29,010 bases of DNA. Source: Armatimonadota bacterium. GTDB lineage: Bacteria; Sysuimicrobiota; Sysuimicrobiia; Sysuimicrobiales; VGFF01. The position numbers and the translations under genes are program-made. The notes below the pieces were generated by a model. The model was not told the DNA's origin and did not search any database. It saw nothing but the letters and a program-made list of their open reading frames with translations. Below, piece by piece: positions 6,964-14,397 of the stretch (within the stretch, counting starts at the first letter, position 1; every line of letters begins with the position of its first letter). Location: contig VGFF01000009.1 in NCBI GenBank assembly GCA_016868955.1, forward strand, positions 1 through 29,010, in the 5' to 3' direction.

Positions 6964-7624
6964 GGGTCTTCGCTCCCTCCGGCGGCGCCGCATCCGATCG
7001 CGGATCCGGGTCGTCCGGCGGCGCCGCGAACAACGCGTCGCGCACCGGCAGGAACGAGCGGCGATGCAGCGCGCACGGTCCCAGCGCGCGCAAGCGCGCC
7101 AGGTGCGCTGGGCTGGCGTAGCCCTTGTGCTGGGCGAAGCCGTATCCGGGATGCTCGGCGTCGAGGGCGACCATGATCGCGTCGCGCGCGACCTTCGCGA
7201 GGATGGATGCGGCGGCGATGCAAGCGGCCCGCGCGTCGCCGCCGACGATGGTGCGCTGGGGAATGGCGGATCGGATGCCGCGATCGCCGTCGATGAGCAG
7301 CACGCCGGGACGGACGTCCAGCGCCTCGACGGCGCGGCGCATCGCCAGGCGCGTCGCTTGCAGGATGTTGTGGCGATCGATCTCCCAAACTGCGGCCTCG
7401 GCGACGGCGAAGGCCCGCGCGCAGGCGCGAATCCGGACTGCCAGCGCCTCACGGGCGATCGGCGTCAGCTTCTTGCTGTCATCGAGGCCGTCCAGCGGCG
7501 GCTCGCCTTCGAAGATCACGGCAGCGGCGACGACCGGCCCGGCGAGCGGCCCACGGCCCGCTTCGTCGATGCCGGCGACCGGCGAGTATCCCGCTTCGCG
7601 CAGGGCGCGCTCGGGCGTGAACAA
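6917..7624 (-). CDS. rnhB: Ribonuclease HII
   Basis: RNase HII removes ribonucleotides misincorporated in DNA and RNA of RNA-DNA hybrids. The family motifs are clear: VAGIDEAGRGPLAGPVV with the catalytic DEXG, DDSKKLTP, LLIDGD (Asp), and the C-terminal region DAEHPGYGFAQHKGYAS. The C-terminal 25 residues are polar and share DNA with the start of yraN. The start is uncertain: the frame is open into lepB with no ATG or GTG in the likely interval. I chose the TTG at 7624, which gives 235 residues but no clear Shine-Dalgarno. A CTG further upstream is possible. It follows lepB in the same direction. Confidence 0.92.
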   Translation of the reverse strand: MFTPERALREAGYSPVAGIDEAGRGPLAGPVVAAAVIFEGEPPLDGLDDSKKLTPIAREALAVRIRACARAFAVAEAAVWEIDRHNILQATRLAMRRAVEALDVRPGVLLIDGDRGIRSAIPQRTIVGGDARAACIAAASILAKVARDAIMVALDAEHPGYGFAQHKGYASPAHLARLRALGPCALHRRSFLPVRDALFAAPPDDPDPRSDAAPPEGAKTHDETDDETRHAARRK

Positions 7625-7680
7625 GGAAGGGAGATGGAGGGGGTCGCGACGAGGCGGCGGCGCCTCGACGAACAGGCTCG

Positions 7681-8286
7681 CTAACGGACGAACGTGATCC
7701 GGGCCAGCGGCCAGTAGATCAGCACGGCCTTGCCGACGACGTTCTCGGCCGGCACCAAACCGAAGAACCGGCTGTCCTCGCTGTTGCACCGGTTGTCCCC
7801 CATCACGAACAGCTTGCCCGGCTCGACCAGCTTCGGCTCGTAGTTCTGCGCGCAGTTGGGATCGCCGGCCGCCGGCGTCAAATCCGGACGCGCGACGCCG
7901 TTGAGATAAACGACGCCTTTGCGCAATTCGACGCGGTCGCGGGCAAGCCCCACGACCCGTTTGACGAAATCCTTGCCGGGGTTGAGGGGATACCGGAAGA
8001 CGATGATATCGCCCCGCTGGATGAGCGTGACCTTGTAGAAGAACTTGCCGACGAGGATACGATCGCCGATCTGGAGCGTGGGCTCCATGGAGCCCGACGG
8101 GATGAAGAACGCTTGGACTACGAACGTGATGATGATGAACGCGAGCACGACCGCGAACAGGGACGCGTCGATCGTCTCGACGACGAGGCGCCGCAAGGCC
8201 GGCGGGAACACGTAGGCGCGCTTGATGAACAGGCGGACCGCCACCAGCCCGATGGCCACCGCGAGGATGACGATCGGAATGCTCAC
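7681..8286 (-). CDS. lepB: Signal peptidase I
   Basis: This protease removes signal peptides from exported proteins at the outer face of the membrane. The 201-residue product has an N-terminal hydrophobic segment, a second one at about residues 42-60, and then the catalytic box SGSMEPTL with nucleophile Ser66. The general base Lys109 lies in VKRVVGL, and the GDNRCNSEDSRFFG box is near the C-terminus. All are diagnostic for S26 peptidases. The start is GTG at 8286 with only a weak ribosome site. It sits between rplS (45 bp upstream) and rnhB, as in several Firmicutes-like genomes. Confidence 0.95.
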   Translation of the reverse strand: MSIPIVILAVAIGLVAVRLFIKRAYVFPPALRRLVVETIDASLFAVVLAFIIITFVVQAFFIPSGSMEPTLQIGDRILVGKFFYKVTLIQRGDIIVFRYPLNPGKDFVKRVVGLARDRVELRKGVVYLNGVARPDLTPAAGDPNCAQNYEPKLVEPGKLFVMGDNRCNSEDSRFFGLVPAENVVGKAVLIYWPLARITFVR

Positions 8287-8331
8287 CTCAGACCACTGCA
8301 GGGAATAACCGAGGATCTGCAGAGATGGAGC

Positions 8332-8673
8332 CTACCGTTTTTCCTTGATTCTGGTGTCCTTCCCGATCTTCTCCCGCAGGTAGTAGAGCTTGGCGCGACG
8401 GACCTTGCCGCGCCGGACGACCTCGATCCGGTCGACCCGCGGCGAGTGCAGCGGGAACGTCCGCTCGACGCCGATGCCGTGCGAGATCCGGCGCACGGTG
8501 AATGTCTCGCGGATACCGCCGCCGCGGCGCCCAATGCAGACGCCTTCGAAGGCTTGCAGGCGCTCCCGGTTGCCCTCGACGACCTTGATGCTCACCTTGA
8601 CGGTGTCTCCGGGGGCGAATCCGGGAATCTTGTCCTTCGTTTGCTCACGCTCGAGGCGTGCGAGCTTGTCCAT
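8332..8673 (-). CDS. rplS: Large ribosomal subunit protein bL19
   Basis: L19 lies at the 30S-50S interface. The 113-residue product has the family signatures DTVKVSIKVVEGNRERLQ, FEGVCIGRRGGGIRETFTVR and the C-terminal KLYYLREKIGKDTRIKEKR. The ATG at 8673 has a GGAGG 7 bp upstream. It lies directly downstream of trmD (42 bp), the common rimM-trmD-rplS order. Confidence 0.98.
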   Translation of the reverse strand: MDKLARLEREQTKDKIPGFAPGDTVKVSIKVVEGNRERLQAFEGVCIGRRGGGIRETFTVRRISHGIGVERTFPLHSPRVDRIEVVRRGKVRRAKLYYLREKIGKDTRIKEKR

Positions 8674-8715
8674 GGGGTTTCCTCCGAAGATTCACGAAAA
8701 GAAAGTATACCTTCG

Positions 8716-9447
8716 TCAGTCTTCCGCCGCCAGTTCTTCGAGGAGCCGGCGATCGGCGGGCGACAGATCGGCGGCCGCGAGCAAGTCGGGACGGCGCCGC
8801 AACGTACGGCGCAGCGCTTCCTTCCGGCGCCAGCGCGCGATCTCGGCGTGGTTGCCCGACAACAACACCGCCGGCACGTCGAGCCCCGCGACGACGGGCG
8901 GGCGCGTGTAGTGCGGATAGTCCAGCAATCCCGCCGCGAAAGAGTCGCCGGCCACCGACGCCGCGTCGCCGACGACACCGGGGGTGAACCGCGCCGTCGC
9001 GTCGACGATGACCATCGCCGCCAATTCGCCGCCGGTGAGCACGTAGTCTCCGATCGAGACCTCGTCGGCGCGCAGCGCCAGCGGCACGCGCTCGTCGATG
9101 CCCTCGTAGTGCCCGCACAGGAACACGAGGTGCGCCTCGGCGGCCAGCGACCGCGCCACCGCCGGCGTCAAGGCGCGCCCTTGCGGCGACGGCACGATGA
9201 CACGCCCGCGGCTCCCGGACGCCGCCTCGATCGCGGCGACCGCCCGCAGGAACGGCTCCGCCTTCATGACCATGCCGGGACCGCCGCCGTACGGCTCGTC
9301 GTCGGTCGTGCGGTGGCGATCCGACGCGTAATCGCGCAGATCATGCGCGTGGATCTCCAACAGCCCGTGCTCGATCGCCTTGCCGACGACGCTCTGCCGC
9401 AACGGTGCGAACGCGTCCGGAAAGATGCTGACGAGATCGATGCGCAC
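8716..9447 (-). CDS. trmD: tRNA (guanine-N1-)-methyltransferase TrmD
   Basis: TrmD makes m1G37 in tRNAs with a G at 36 and 37, which prevents +1 frameshifting. The 243-residue product shows MRIDLVSIFPDAF, the DEPYGGGPGMVMK loop, the trefoil-knot SAM site FLCGHYEGIDERV...SIGDYVLTGGE, and the catalytic-Asp region LLDYPHYTRPP. The start is GTG at 9447, only 3 bp after the rimM stop, indicating translational coupling. Confidence 0.98.
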   Translation of the reverse strand: MRIDLVSIFPDAFAPLRQSVVGKAIEHGLLEIHAHDLRDYASDRHRTTDDEPYGGGPGMVMKAEPFLRAVAAIEAASGSRGRVIVPSPQGRALTPAVARSLAAEAHLVFLCGHYEGIDERVPLALRADEVSIGDYVLTGGELAAMVIVDATARFTPGVVGDAASVAGDSFAAGLLDYPHYTRPPVVAGLDVPAVLLSGNHAEIARWRRKEALRRTLRRRPDLLAAADLSPADRRLLEELAAED

Positions 9448-9450
9448 GCC

Positions 9451-9972
9451 TCAGAGTCCTTCCGGTTCCTCGCCGAGCAGACCGGGCATCAACCACACGA
9501 CGGCGATCCCCGCCGCCGGATCGATCTCGCGTACGACGTCGGCGATCGCCGGCACGAGTACCTCCCGCTCGCCGCCGCGGACTACGTACACGTCGTTGCT
9601 GCCGGTCCGCAGGACCTCCTCGATCGTCCCCAGCGTCGCGCCATCGGTCGTGACCACGCGCAGGCCGATCACGTCGTCGACGTAGTGTCGTCCCGGCGGC
9701 AACGGCGCCGCGTCGGCTCGCGCGACCTGCAAGGCGCAGCCGCGCAACGCCTCGCCGGCGTCGATCGTATCGACGCCGGCGAGCTTCATCAAGAACATCG
9801 CGCCCTGCGGGCGCATTCGCTCGACGACGTAGGTCGCGCGCCGATCGCCGCAGGCCAGGGTCACCTTGCGCAGCGCCAACAAGCGCTCCGGAAAATCGGT
9901 GTCGGGCCGGACGCGGACCTCACCGCGGACGCCGTGCGGGCGCGTCACGACGCCGACAGTCAGGTACTCCAT
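9451..9972 (-). CDS. rimM: Ribosome maturation factor RimM
   Basis: RimM assists maturation of the 30S head and binds S19. The 173-residue product opens with the signature LTVGVVTRPHGVRGEVRV and has the C-terminal PRC-barrel block (HYVDDVIGLRVVTTDGATLG ... VLVPAIADVV). The frame runs far upstream through ylqD and khpA in a shadow register. The ATG at 9972-9970 overlaps the ylqD stop by one base (TGATG), so it is taken as the start. Confidence 0.96.
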   Translation of the reverse strand: MEYLTVGVVTRPHGVRGEVRVRPDTDFPERLLALRKVTLACGDRRATYVVERMRPQGAMFLMKLAGVDTIDAGEALRGCALQVARADAAPLPPGRHYVDDVIGLRVVTTDGATLGTIEEVLRTGSNDVYVVRGGEREVLVPAIADVVREIDPAAGIAVVWLMPGLLGEEPEGL

Positions 9973-10379
9973 CAGCCCTCGCGGATCTCCATGACGATGC
10001 CGTCTTTGACGATGATCTCGGCGCGGCCGAGCTTCCCGAGCAGGTTGTCGCCGACCCGGACCTCGACGTGCGACTCGACCGTCGTTTGCTGGAACTCGCT
10101 GTTGATCAACAGCGACTGCGCCTCGCGCAGGCGCTCGCGCAGCTCCGCTTTGACCATCTCCTGGCGGGAGCGCTCGACCTCGAGCTGCTGCCGCAGCGCG
10201 CGCGACTGCTGCGAGATCTGCCGCTCCAGGTCCAGCCGCCGCAGCTGCGTGTCGATCTGGGTGTTGACCTCGTCGACGCGCCGCATCGCGTCCTCGAGCT
10301 CTTTTGTGTATTGATCCTTGAAAACCTCCGTCACGATCGCCTTTATGACGACCGGGCGGACGAGCGTGATCGTGCTCAT
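9972..10379 (-). CDS. ylqD: YlqD-family protein
   Basis: YlqD proteins are small, of unknown function, and are usually encoded between khpA and rimM. This 135-residue product starts MSTITLVRPVVIKAIVTE. A long charged coiled-coil (about residues 25-85) follows, then a C-terminal beta-rich part (VEVRVGDNLLGKLGRAEIIVKDGIV). Those traits and the position match the family well. The ATG at 10379 has a GGAGGAG 5 bp upstream. The stop overlaps the rimM ATG. A role in ribosome biogenesis is a guess from neighbours only. Confidence 0.88.
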   Translation of the reverse strand: MSTITLVRPVVIKAIVTEVFKDQYTKELEDAMRRVDEVNTQIDTQLRRLDLERQISQQSRALRQQLEVERSRQEMVKAELRERLREAQSLLINSEFQQTTVESHVEVRVGDNLLGKLGRAEIIVKDGIVMEIREG

Positions 10380-10399
10380 TGGCTCCTCCAGGAAAGGCG

Positions 10400-10642
10400 C
10401 TATTCCGCGATCTCGATGAATACGCGTCCGCTGGCGCGGGCGGCCGCGGCCTGCGACAGGACGCGGATCGCCTTGGCGACGCGCCCGCCGCGACCGATGA
10501 CCTTTCCGATGTCGCCGGCCGCGACGCGCACCTGCAAGACCGCACCGCGATCGTCCTCCGTCTCCGTCACCGAGACCGCGGAAGGATCCTCGACGATGCC
10601 GCGGACGATGTACTCCACGAGGGACCGCATCGCGTCAGGCAT
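10400..10642 (-). CDS. khpA: KH-domain RNA-binding protein KhpA (YlqC)
   Basis: KhpA is a small single-KH protein that binds RNA, often with KhpB/Jag. The product has the KH GXXG loop in DIGKVIGRGGRVAKAIR and the family start RSLVEYIVRGIVEDPSAV. Two starts are possible. The ATG at 10642 overlaps the rpsP stop by 8 bp (80 residues). The ATG at 10630 (76 residues, MRSLVEYIV) matches usual homologue length better. Neither has a strong Shine-Dalgarno, so coupling to rpsP translation is likely. Confidence 0.95.
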   Translation of the reverse strand: MPDAMRSLVEYIVRGIVEDPSAVSVTETEDDRGAVLQVRVAAGDIGKVIGRGGRVAKAIRVLSQAAAARASGRVFIEIAE

Positions 10643-10910
10643 TCGCGTGCTTCGCCTTGTCCTGCCACTGCTTCCAGACGCCGGTCTTCTCGAGCAGCAC
10701 GCGGGCCGTGTTCGACGGCCGCGCCCCCTGCCCGAGCCAGGCCAGCGCCCGCTCGGCGTCGACCTGGATCGTCGACGGCTCTGTGCGCGGGTTGTACTGG
10801 CCGATGATCTCGATGAACCGACCGCTGCGCGGTGACCGCGAGTCCGCGACCACCAACCGGTACATGGGCTGATGCTTCTGTCCCAGACGCATCAGGCGAA
10901 TCTTGACCAT
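10635..10910 (-). CDS. rpsP: Small ribosomal subunit protein bS16
   Basis: S16 is a 30S assembly protein. The 91-residue product reads MVKIRLMRLGQKHQPMYRLV, then RSPRSGRFIEIIGQYNPRTEP and GARPSNTARVLLEKTG, all typical of bS16. The frame extends upstream to 10952, but the ATG at 10910 is preceded by GGAGGAAGAA, so it is the start. It follows ffh after 10 bp. Confidence 0.98.
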   Translation of the reverse strand: MVKIRLMRLGQKHQPMYRLVVADSRSPRSGRFIEIIGQYNPRTEPSTIQVDAERALAWLGQGARPSNTARVLLEKTGVWKQWQDKAKHANA

Positions 10911-10920
10911 TTCTTCCTCC

Positions 10921-12261
10921 TCATCCGGGTCCACCCGGGAACGGGAATCCACCGCTCTTGCGCATCCGGCGGCCGGCGCTCTCGAGCTGCTTCATCATGC
11001 GCTTGGTCTCGTCGAACTGCTTCAATAATCGGTTGACGTCTTGCACGCTCGTGCCGCTGCCGCGGGCGACGCGGCGCTTGCGGCTGCTGTTCAGCACCGA
11101 GGGGTCCCGGCGCTCGCCCGGCGTCATCGAGTTGATGATCGCCTCGACGCGATCGACCTGCGTCTCATCCATCTCCTCGCGGATGCCTTTGACCTTCGAC
11201 AACCCCGGGATCATGTCGATGAGGCCCTGCAGCGGGCCCATCTTGCGCATCTCGCCGATCTGCTGCCGAAAGTCCTCGAGTGTGAAGTCGGCCTTGCGAA
11301 GCTTGCGCTCGAGCTCGGCGGCGCGCTCGGCCGTGATCGCCTCCTGCGCCTTCTCGATCAGCGTCAGCACGTCGCCCATGCCGAGGATGCGCGAGGCGAC
11401 ACGGTCGGGGTGGAACGGCTCCAGCGCGTCCATCTTCTCGCCCGTGCCGATGAACAGGATCGGCCGGCCCGTCACCGAGGTGGCGGACAAGGCGGCGCCG
11501 CCGCGGGCGTCGCCGTCCATCTTCGTGAGCACGATGCCGTCGATCGACAGCGCGTTGTGGAACTGATCGGCGACGTTGACGGCCTCCTGGCCGGTCATCG
11601 CGTCGACAACCAGCACGGTGTAGTGCGGCTGCGTGACGTCGCGCACGCGCCGAAGCTCGTCCATCAGCGCCTCGTCGATGTGCAGGCGCCCGGCGGTATC
11701 GAGCAAGACGAAGTCGTTGCCCATCGCCTTCGCTTGCGCCAGCGCCGCGTCGACGACCTCGACGGCGTCCTTCGTGTCGCGCGAGAACACGGGCACGCCG
11801 ATCCCTTCGCCGACGACGTGCAACTGCTTGACGGCGGCGGGACGCTGCAGGTCGGCGGCGACCAGCAACGGCTGGCGGCCGCGCTTCTTGAGGTACAGGG
11901 CGAGCTTGCCGGCGTGCGTCGTCTTGCCGGTGCCCTGGAGGCCGCACAACAAAATGACGGTCGGGGGCTTCGATGCCGGCGCCAGCTCGTGATGTTGCCC
12001 ACCGAGCAGCCGCACGAGCTCGCCGTGCACGATCTGGATCACCTGCTGATCGGGCGTCAGGCTCTTCCAGACCTCCTGGCCGACCGCCGCCTCCTTCACG
12101 CGCCGGACGAACTCGCGCACGACCTTGAAGTTGACGTCGGCTTCCAGCAGCGCGACGCGAACCCCGCGCAGCGCCGCGTCGACGTCCTCCTCGCGGAGCG
12201 CGCCCTTGCCGGCCATGAGTTTGAAGACGTCGGACAATCGGTCGCGCAGGTTCTCGAACAT
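10921..12261 (-). CDS. ffh: Signal recognition particle protein Ffh (SRP54)
   Basis: Ffh binds 4.5S/SRP RNA and nascent signal sequences and delivers ribosomes to FtsY. The 446-residue product has the N domain (residues 1-95), G1 loop GLQGTGKTT (107-115), DTAGRLHIDE, LTKMDGDARGG and the ALEPFHPDR region. It ends in a methionine-rich M domain (MRKMGPLQGLIDMIPGL; RMMKQLESAGRRMRKSGGFPFPG). It begins at ATG 12261, 8 bp after the methyltransferase gene, and is followed by rpsP. The operon ftsY-ylxM-ffh-rpsP is widely conserved in Firmicutes. Confidence 0.98.
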   Translation of the reverse strand: MFENLRDRLSDVFKLMAGKGALREEDVDAALRGVRVALLEADVNFKVVREFVRRVKEAAVGQEVWKSLTPDQQVIQIVHGELVRLLGGQHHELAPASKPPTVILLCGLQGTGKTTHAGKLALYLKKRGRQPLLVAADLQRPAAVKQLHVVGEGIGVPVFSRDTKDAVEVVDAALAQAKAMGNDFVLLDTAGRLHIDEALMDELRRVRDVTQPHYTVLVVDAMTGQEAVNVADQFHNALSIDGIVLTKMDGDARGGAALSATSVTGRPILFIGTGEKMDALEPFHPDRVASRILGMGDVLTLIEKAQEAITAERAAELERKLRKADFTLEDFRQQIGEMRKMGPLQGLIDMIPGLSKVKGIREEMDETQVDRVEAIINSMTPGERRDPSVLNSSRKRRVARGSGTSVQDVNRLLKQFDETKRMMKQLESAGRRMRKSGGFPFPGGPG

Positions 12262-12269
12262 GGTGTCCC

Positions 12270-12899
12270 TCAGCCGTTTCTGGGTGCCGCGGGCTTGCTC
12301 GGCGCCGTTGCTCGATAGACGCGGAAGCCGCCGCCGCGCTCGATCTCTTCGACGTCGCCGAACGCCTCGCCGATCAGCGCGCCGAGCGTCTTTGCGCCTT
12401 GCGCCGTGCGCGCCACGAGATAGAATCGACCGCCCGGCACGAGGTGTGACATCGCGCCGTCGATGATAGCGCGGACGACCGCGCGCCCGGCGCGGATCGG
12501 CGGATTCGTCGCGATCACGTCGAAACGGCGGCCGGCGACCGGTTCGTACAACGATCCGAGCCGAACCTCGACATTGCCGCAGCGGTTGCGCCGCGCGTTG
12601 TCGGTGGCGAGTGCCGCGGCCCGCTCGTTGACGTCGACGAGAACGGTGAGCCCGCGCCGCGCCCGCGCCGCGCAGACGATGCCGACGATGCCGAGCCCGC
12701 AGCCGACGTCGAGGACGTCCGCTGCGGGCTCGATGCGCAGCGCATCGAGCAACAGCCGCGTTCCGCGGTCGACGCCCCCGTGCGCGAACACGCCGCGGTC
12801 CGACGCGAAGACGAACCGCCGCGCGCCGTCCTCGAAGACGAACGTTTGCGCGCGGGACGGCGCCGCCGGGCGCTTGGAGAAATAGTGCTCGCCGCTCAC
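12270..12899 (-). CDS. Class I SAM-dependent methyltransferase, RsmC/YbxB-like
   Basis: The 209-residue product resembles the small-methyltransferase (MTS) family that includes RsmC/RsmD-like rRNA guanine-N2 methyltransferases and B. subtilis YbxB. Visible motifs are HYFSKRPA at the N-terminus, the phrase FASDRGVFAHGGVDRGTRLLL, SAM motif I LDVGCGLGIVG, VDVNERAAALA (motif II) and the catalytic NPPI motif (ATNPPIRAG). NPPY/F/I motifs act on exocyclic amines, so an rRNA guanine-N2 target is plausible but inferred. The GTG start at 12899 overlaps the ylxM stop by 4 bp (GTGA), so the two are translationally coupled. Its place between ylxM and ffh is unusual. Confidence 0.88.
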   Translation of the reverse strand: MSGEHYFSKRPAAPSRAQTFVFEDGARRFVFASDRGVFAHGGVDRGTRLLLDALRIEPAADVLDVGCGLGIVGIVCAARARRGLTVLVDVNERAAALATDNARRNRCGNVEVRLGSLYEPVAGRRFDVIATNPPIRAGRAVVRAIIDGAMSHLVPGGRFYLVARTAQGAKTLGALIGEAFGDVEEIERGGGFRVYRATAPSKPAAPRNG

Positions 12900-13285
12900 G
12901 CCCGCAACGCTTCCAATCGCCGTCGCACCGCTTCCAGGGATCGCCGCACCGGCGCGACGCAGCGCTGCCGCACCGGCAGCGCTGCGTCGACCGCAGCCAG
13001 GGCGTCCAGCGCCGCCGTCACGTGCGTCTGCCGCGCCGCCGCGGCCGCGGCCAGCCCCATCGCCTCCTCAAAGCGATCCAGCTCGGCGATGGCCCGGCGC
13101 AGGCCGTCGTAGACGGCCTGCCGCGTGGTGCCGACCGTCTCCGCGATCTCGGATAAAGACAGGTCGTCCAAACAGTTCATCGCCATCAACCGCCGCTGAT
13201 GCTCCGTGAGCAGGCGGCCGTAGAGGTCGAGCTGCCGAATGATTCGCAGCCGGTCGCGGAGGAGTCGATCGGGCAGGCGCGTCAT
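12896..13285 (-). CDS. ylxM: YlxM/p13-family DNA-binding protein
   Basis: YlxM proteins are putative helix-turn-helix factors encoded next to ffh; in streptococci the protein acts as an SRP accessory factor (family knowledge). The 129-residue product has the sigma-70 region 4-like helix-turn-helix MAMNCLDDLSLSEIAETVGT followed by TRQAVYDGLRRA, the family core. The C-terminal half is an Ala/Arg-rich helical extension. The ATG at 13285 has GGAGA 7 bp upstream; a TTG 12 bp earlier is less likely. It follows ftsY after 127 bp and overlaps the downstream methyltransferase gene. Confidence 0.9.
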   Translation of the reverse strand: MTRLPDRLLRDRLRIIRQLDLYGRLLTEHQRRLMAMNCLDDLSLSEIAETVGTTRQAVYDGLRRAIAELDRFEEAMGLAAAAAARQTHVTAALDALAAVDAALPVRQRCVAPVRRSLEAVRRRLEALRA

Positions 13286-13339
13286 CGCGATCTCCAAGGA
13301 TCCGAACGCCGTAAAGGAGTTTCCCTTGACAGCCCGCCT

Positions 13340-13368
13340 AGGATACCGCCGCGCCGCGCGCCGCGCAA
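13340..13368 (-). promoter_or_regulatory. Possible internal promoter for ylxM-ffh operon
   Basis: TTGCGC (13368-13363), 17 bp, TATCCT (13345-13340) lies in the 127-bp gap between ftsY and ylxM. The match is moderate, and such motifs arise by chance in GC-rich DNA. Confidence 0.35.
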
Positions 13369-13412
13369 GCGCTGCGCCTGGCAGCCGCGCCGGCCGAGTG
13401 CGGCGGCCGGGA

Positions 13413-14345
13413 TCAGCGGGCGGCGTTGATGGGGAAAAGCGCGTCTACGAACGCGACCGGATCGAACGGCTGCAGGTCCTCGACGCGCTCACCGACGCCG
13501 ATGAGCTTGACCGGAAACCCGAGATCGCGCCCGATGGACAGCACCACGCCGCCCTTCGCGGTGCTGTCGACCTTCGTCAGGATGATGCCGGTCACGGCGA
13601 CGGCGTCCCCGAACTGGCGCGCTTGGTGCAGGCCGTTCTGGCCGGTGTTGGCGTCGAGGACGAGCAACGACTCGACCGTCGCCTCGGGGTACTCCCGATC
13701 GAGGATCCGCCGGATCTTGCACAGCTCTTCCATGAGGTTGACCTTGGTGTGCAGCCGGCCGGCGGTGTCGATGATCAAGACGTCGGCGCGTCGGCCGCGC
13801 GCGGCATGGATCGCGTCGTAGACGACGGCGGCGGGATCGGAGCCCTCTTGGTGACGGACGATTTCGACGCCGGCACGGTCGGCCCAGATCGCGAGTTGGT
13901 CGATCGCGGCGGCGCGAAACGTGTCGCCGGCGGCGATCAAAACCCGGCGGCCCTCGCCCGACAGACGGCTGGCGATCTTGCCGATCGAGGTCGTCTTGCC
14001 GGAGCCGTTGATCCCGATGACGAGGACCACCGCCGGCAGCGGCTCGAGGCGCAGGTCGCCGGGCTCCCCGAGCCGGGCGAGCAGGATCTCACGGAACGCC
14101 TGGCGGAGGTCGTCCGGGCGCCAGACGCCGCCGGCGACGCGGGCCCGCATCTGCTCGACGATGTCTTCGGACATCTCGACGCCGACGTCGGACTGCAGCA
14201 GCGTCTCCTCGAGCGTCTCATAGAACGATTCGTCGGGGGGTTTCGCGAAGAGGTCTTCGATTTGCGTCGCCAGCGCTTCGCGGGTCTTCGTCAGCCCCGC
14301 CTTCAGACGCTGGAACAAGCCACGCCGCGGTTCGTCCACGTTCAT
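13413..14345 (-). CDS. ftsY: Signal recognition particle receptor FtsY
   Basis: FtsY is the membrane-bound GTPase that receives Ffh-ribosome complexes. The product (310 residues from ATG 14345) has a short N-terminal part without the long acidic A domain, then the N domain (RLKAGLTKTREALATQI). The NG GTPase carries GINGSGKTTSIGK, DTFRAAAIDQL, DTAGRLHTK, LTKVDSTAKGG and GVGERVEDLQPFDP. The only Shine-Dalgarno (AGGAG) directly abuts the ATG at 14345, whereas a GTG two codons on (14339) has 6 bp spacing. The GTG may be the true start, giving 308 residues. Confidence 0.97.
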   Translation of the reverse strand: MNVDEPRRGLFQRLKAGLTKTREALATQIEDLFAKPPDESFYETLEETLLQSDVGVEMSEDIVEQMRARVAGGVWRPDDLRQAFREILLARLGEPGDLRLEPLPAVVLVIGINGSGKTTSIGKIASRLSGEGRRVLIAAGDTFRAAAIDQLAIWADRAGVEIVRHQEGSDPAAVVYDAIHAARGRRADVLIIDTAGRLHTKVNLMEELCKIRRILDREYPEATVESLLVLDANTGQNGLHQARQFGDAVAVTGIILTKVDSTAKGGVVLSIGRDLGFPVKLIGVGERVEDLQPFDPVAFVDALFPINAAR

Positions 14346-14368
14346 CTCCTGATCTCGCGAGCGGTGAG

Positions 14369-14377
14369 ATTGTAACA
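14369..14377 (-). promoter_or_regulatory. Predicted extended -10 promoter of ftsY
   Basis: TGT-TACAAT lies between the phosphoesterase stop and ftsY, with the Shine-Dalgarno about 20 bp downstream. A TTGACC sequence is present upstream (14401-14396), but at 21 bp spacing, too far for a normal -35. The extended -10 matches that of rpsT. Confidence 0.45.
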
Positions 14378-14397
14378 CGCGCTCGCCGGACGCCCGG

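Noticed and set aside
8674..8715. TATACT before rplS as a promoter
   Set aside because: No -35 or extended -10 accompanies it, and the gap is a normal intra-operon spacer.
8113..10314. 733-codon plus-strand open frame opposite lepB to ylqD
   Set aside because: It crosses five well-supported minus-strand genes; it is antisense shadow only.
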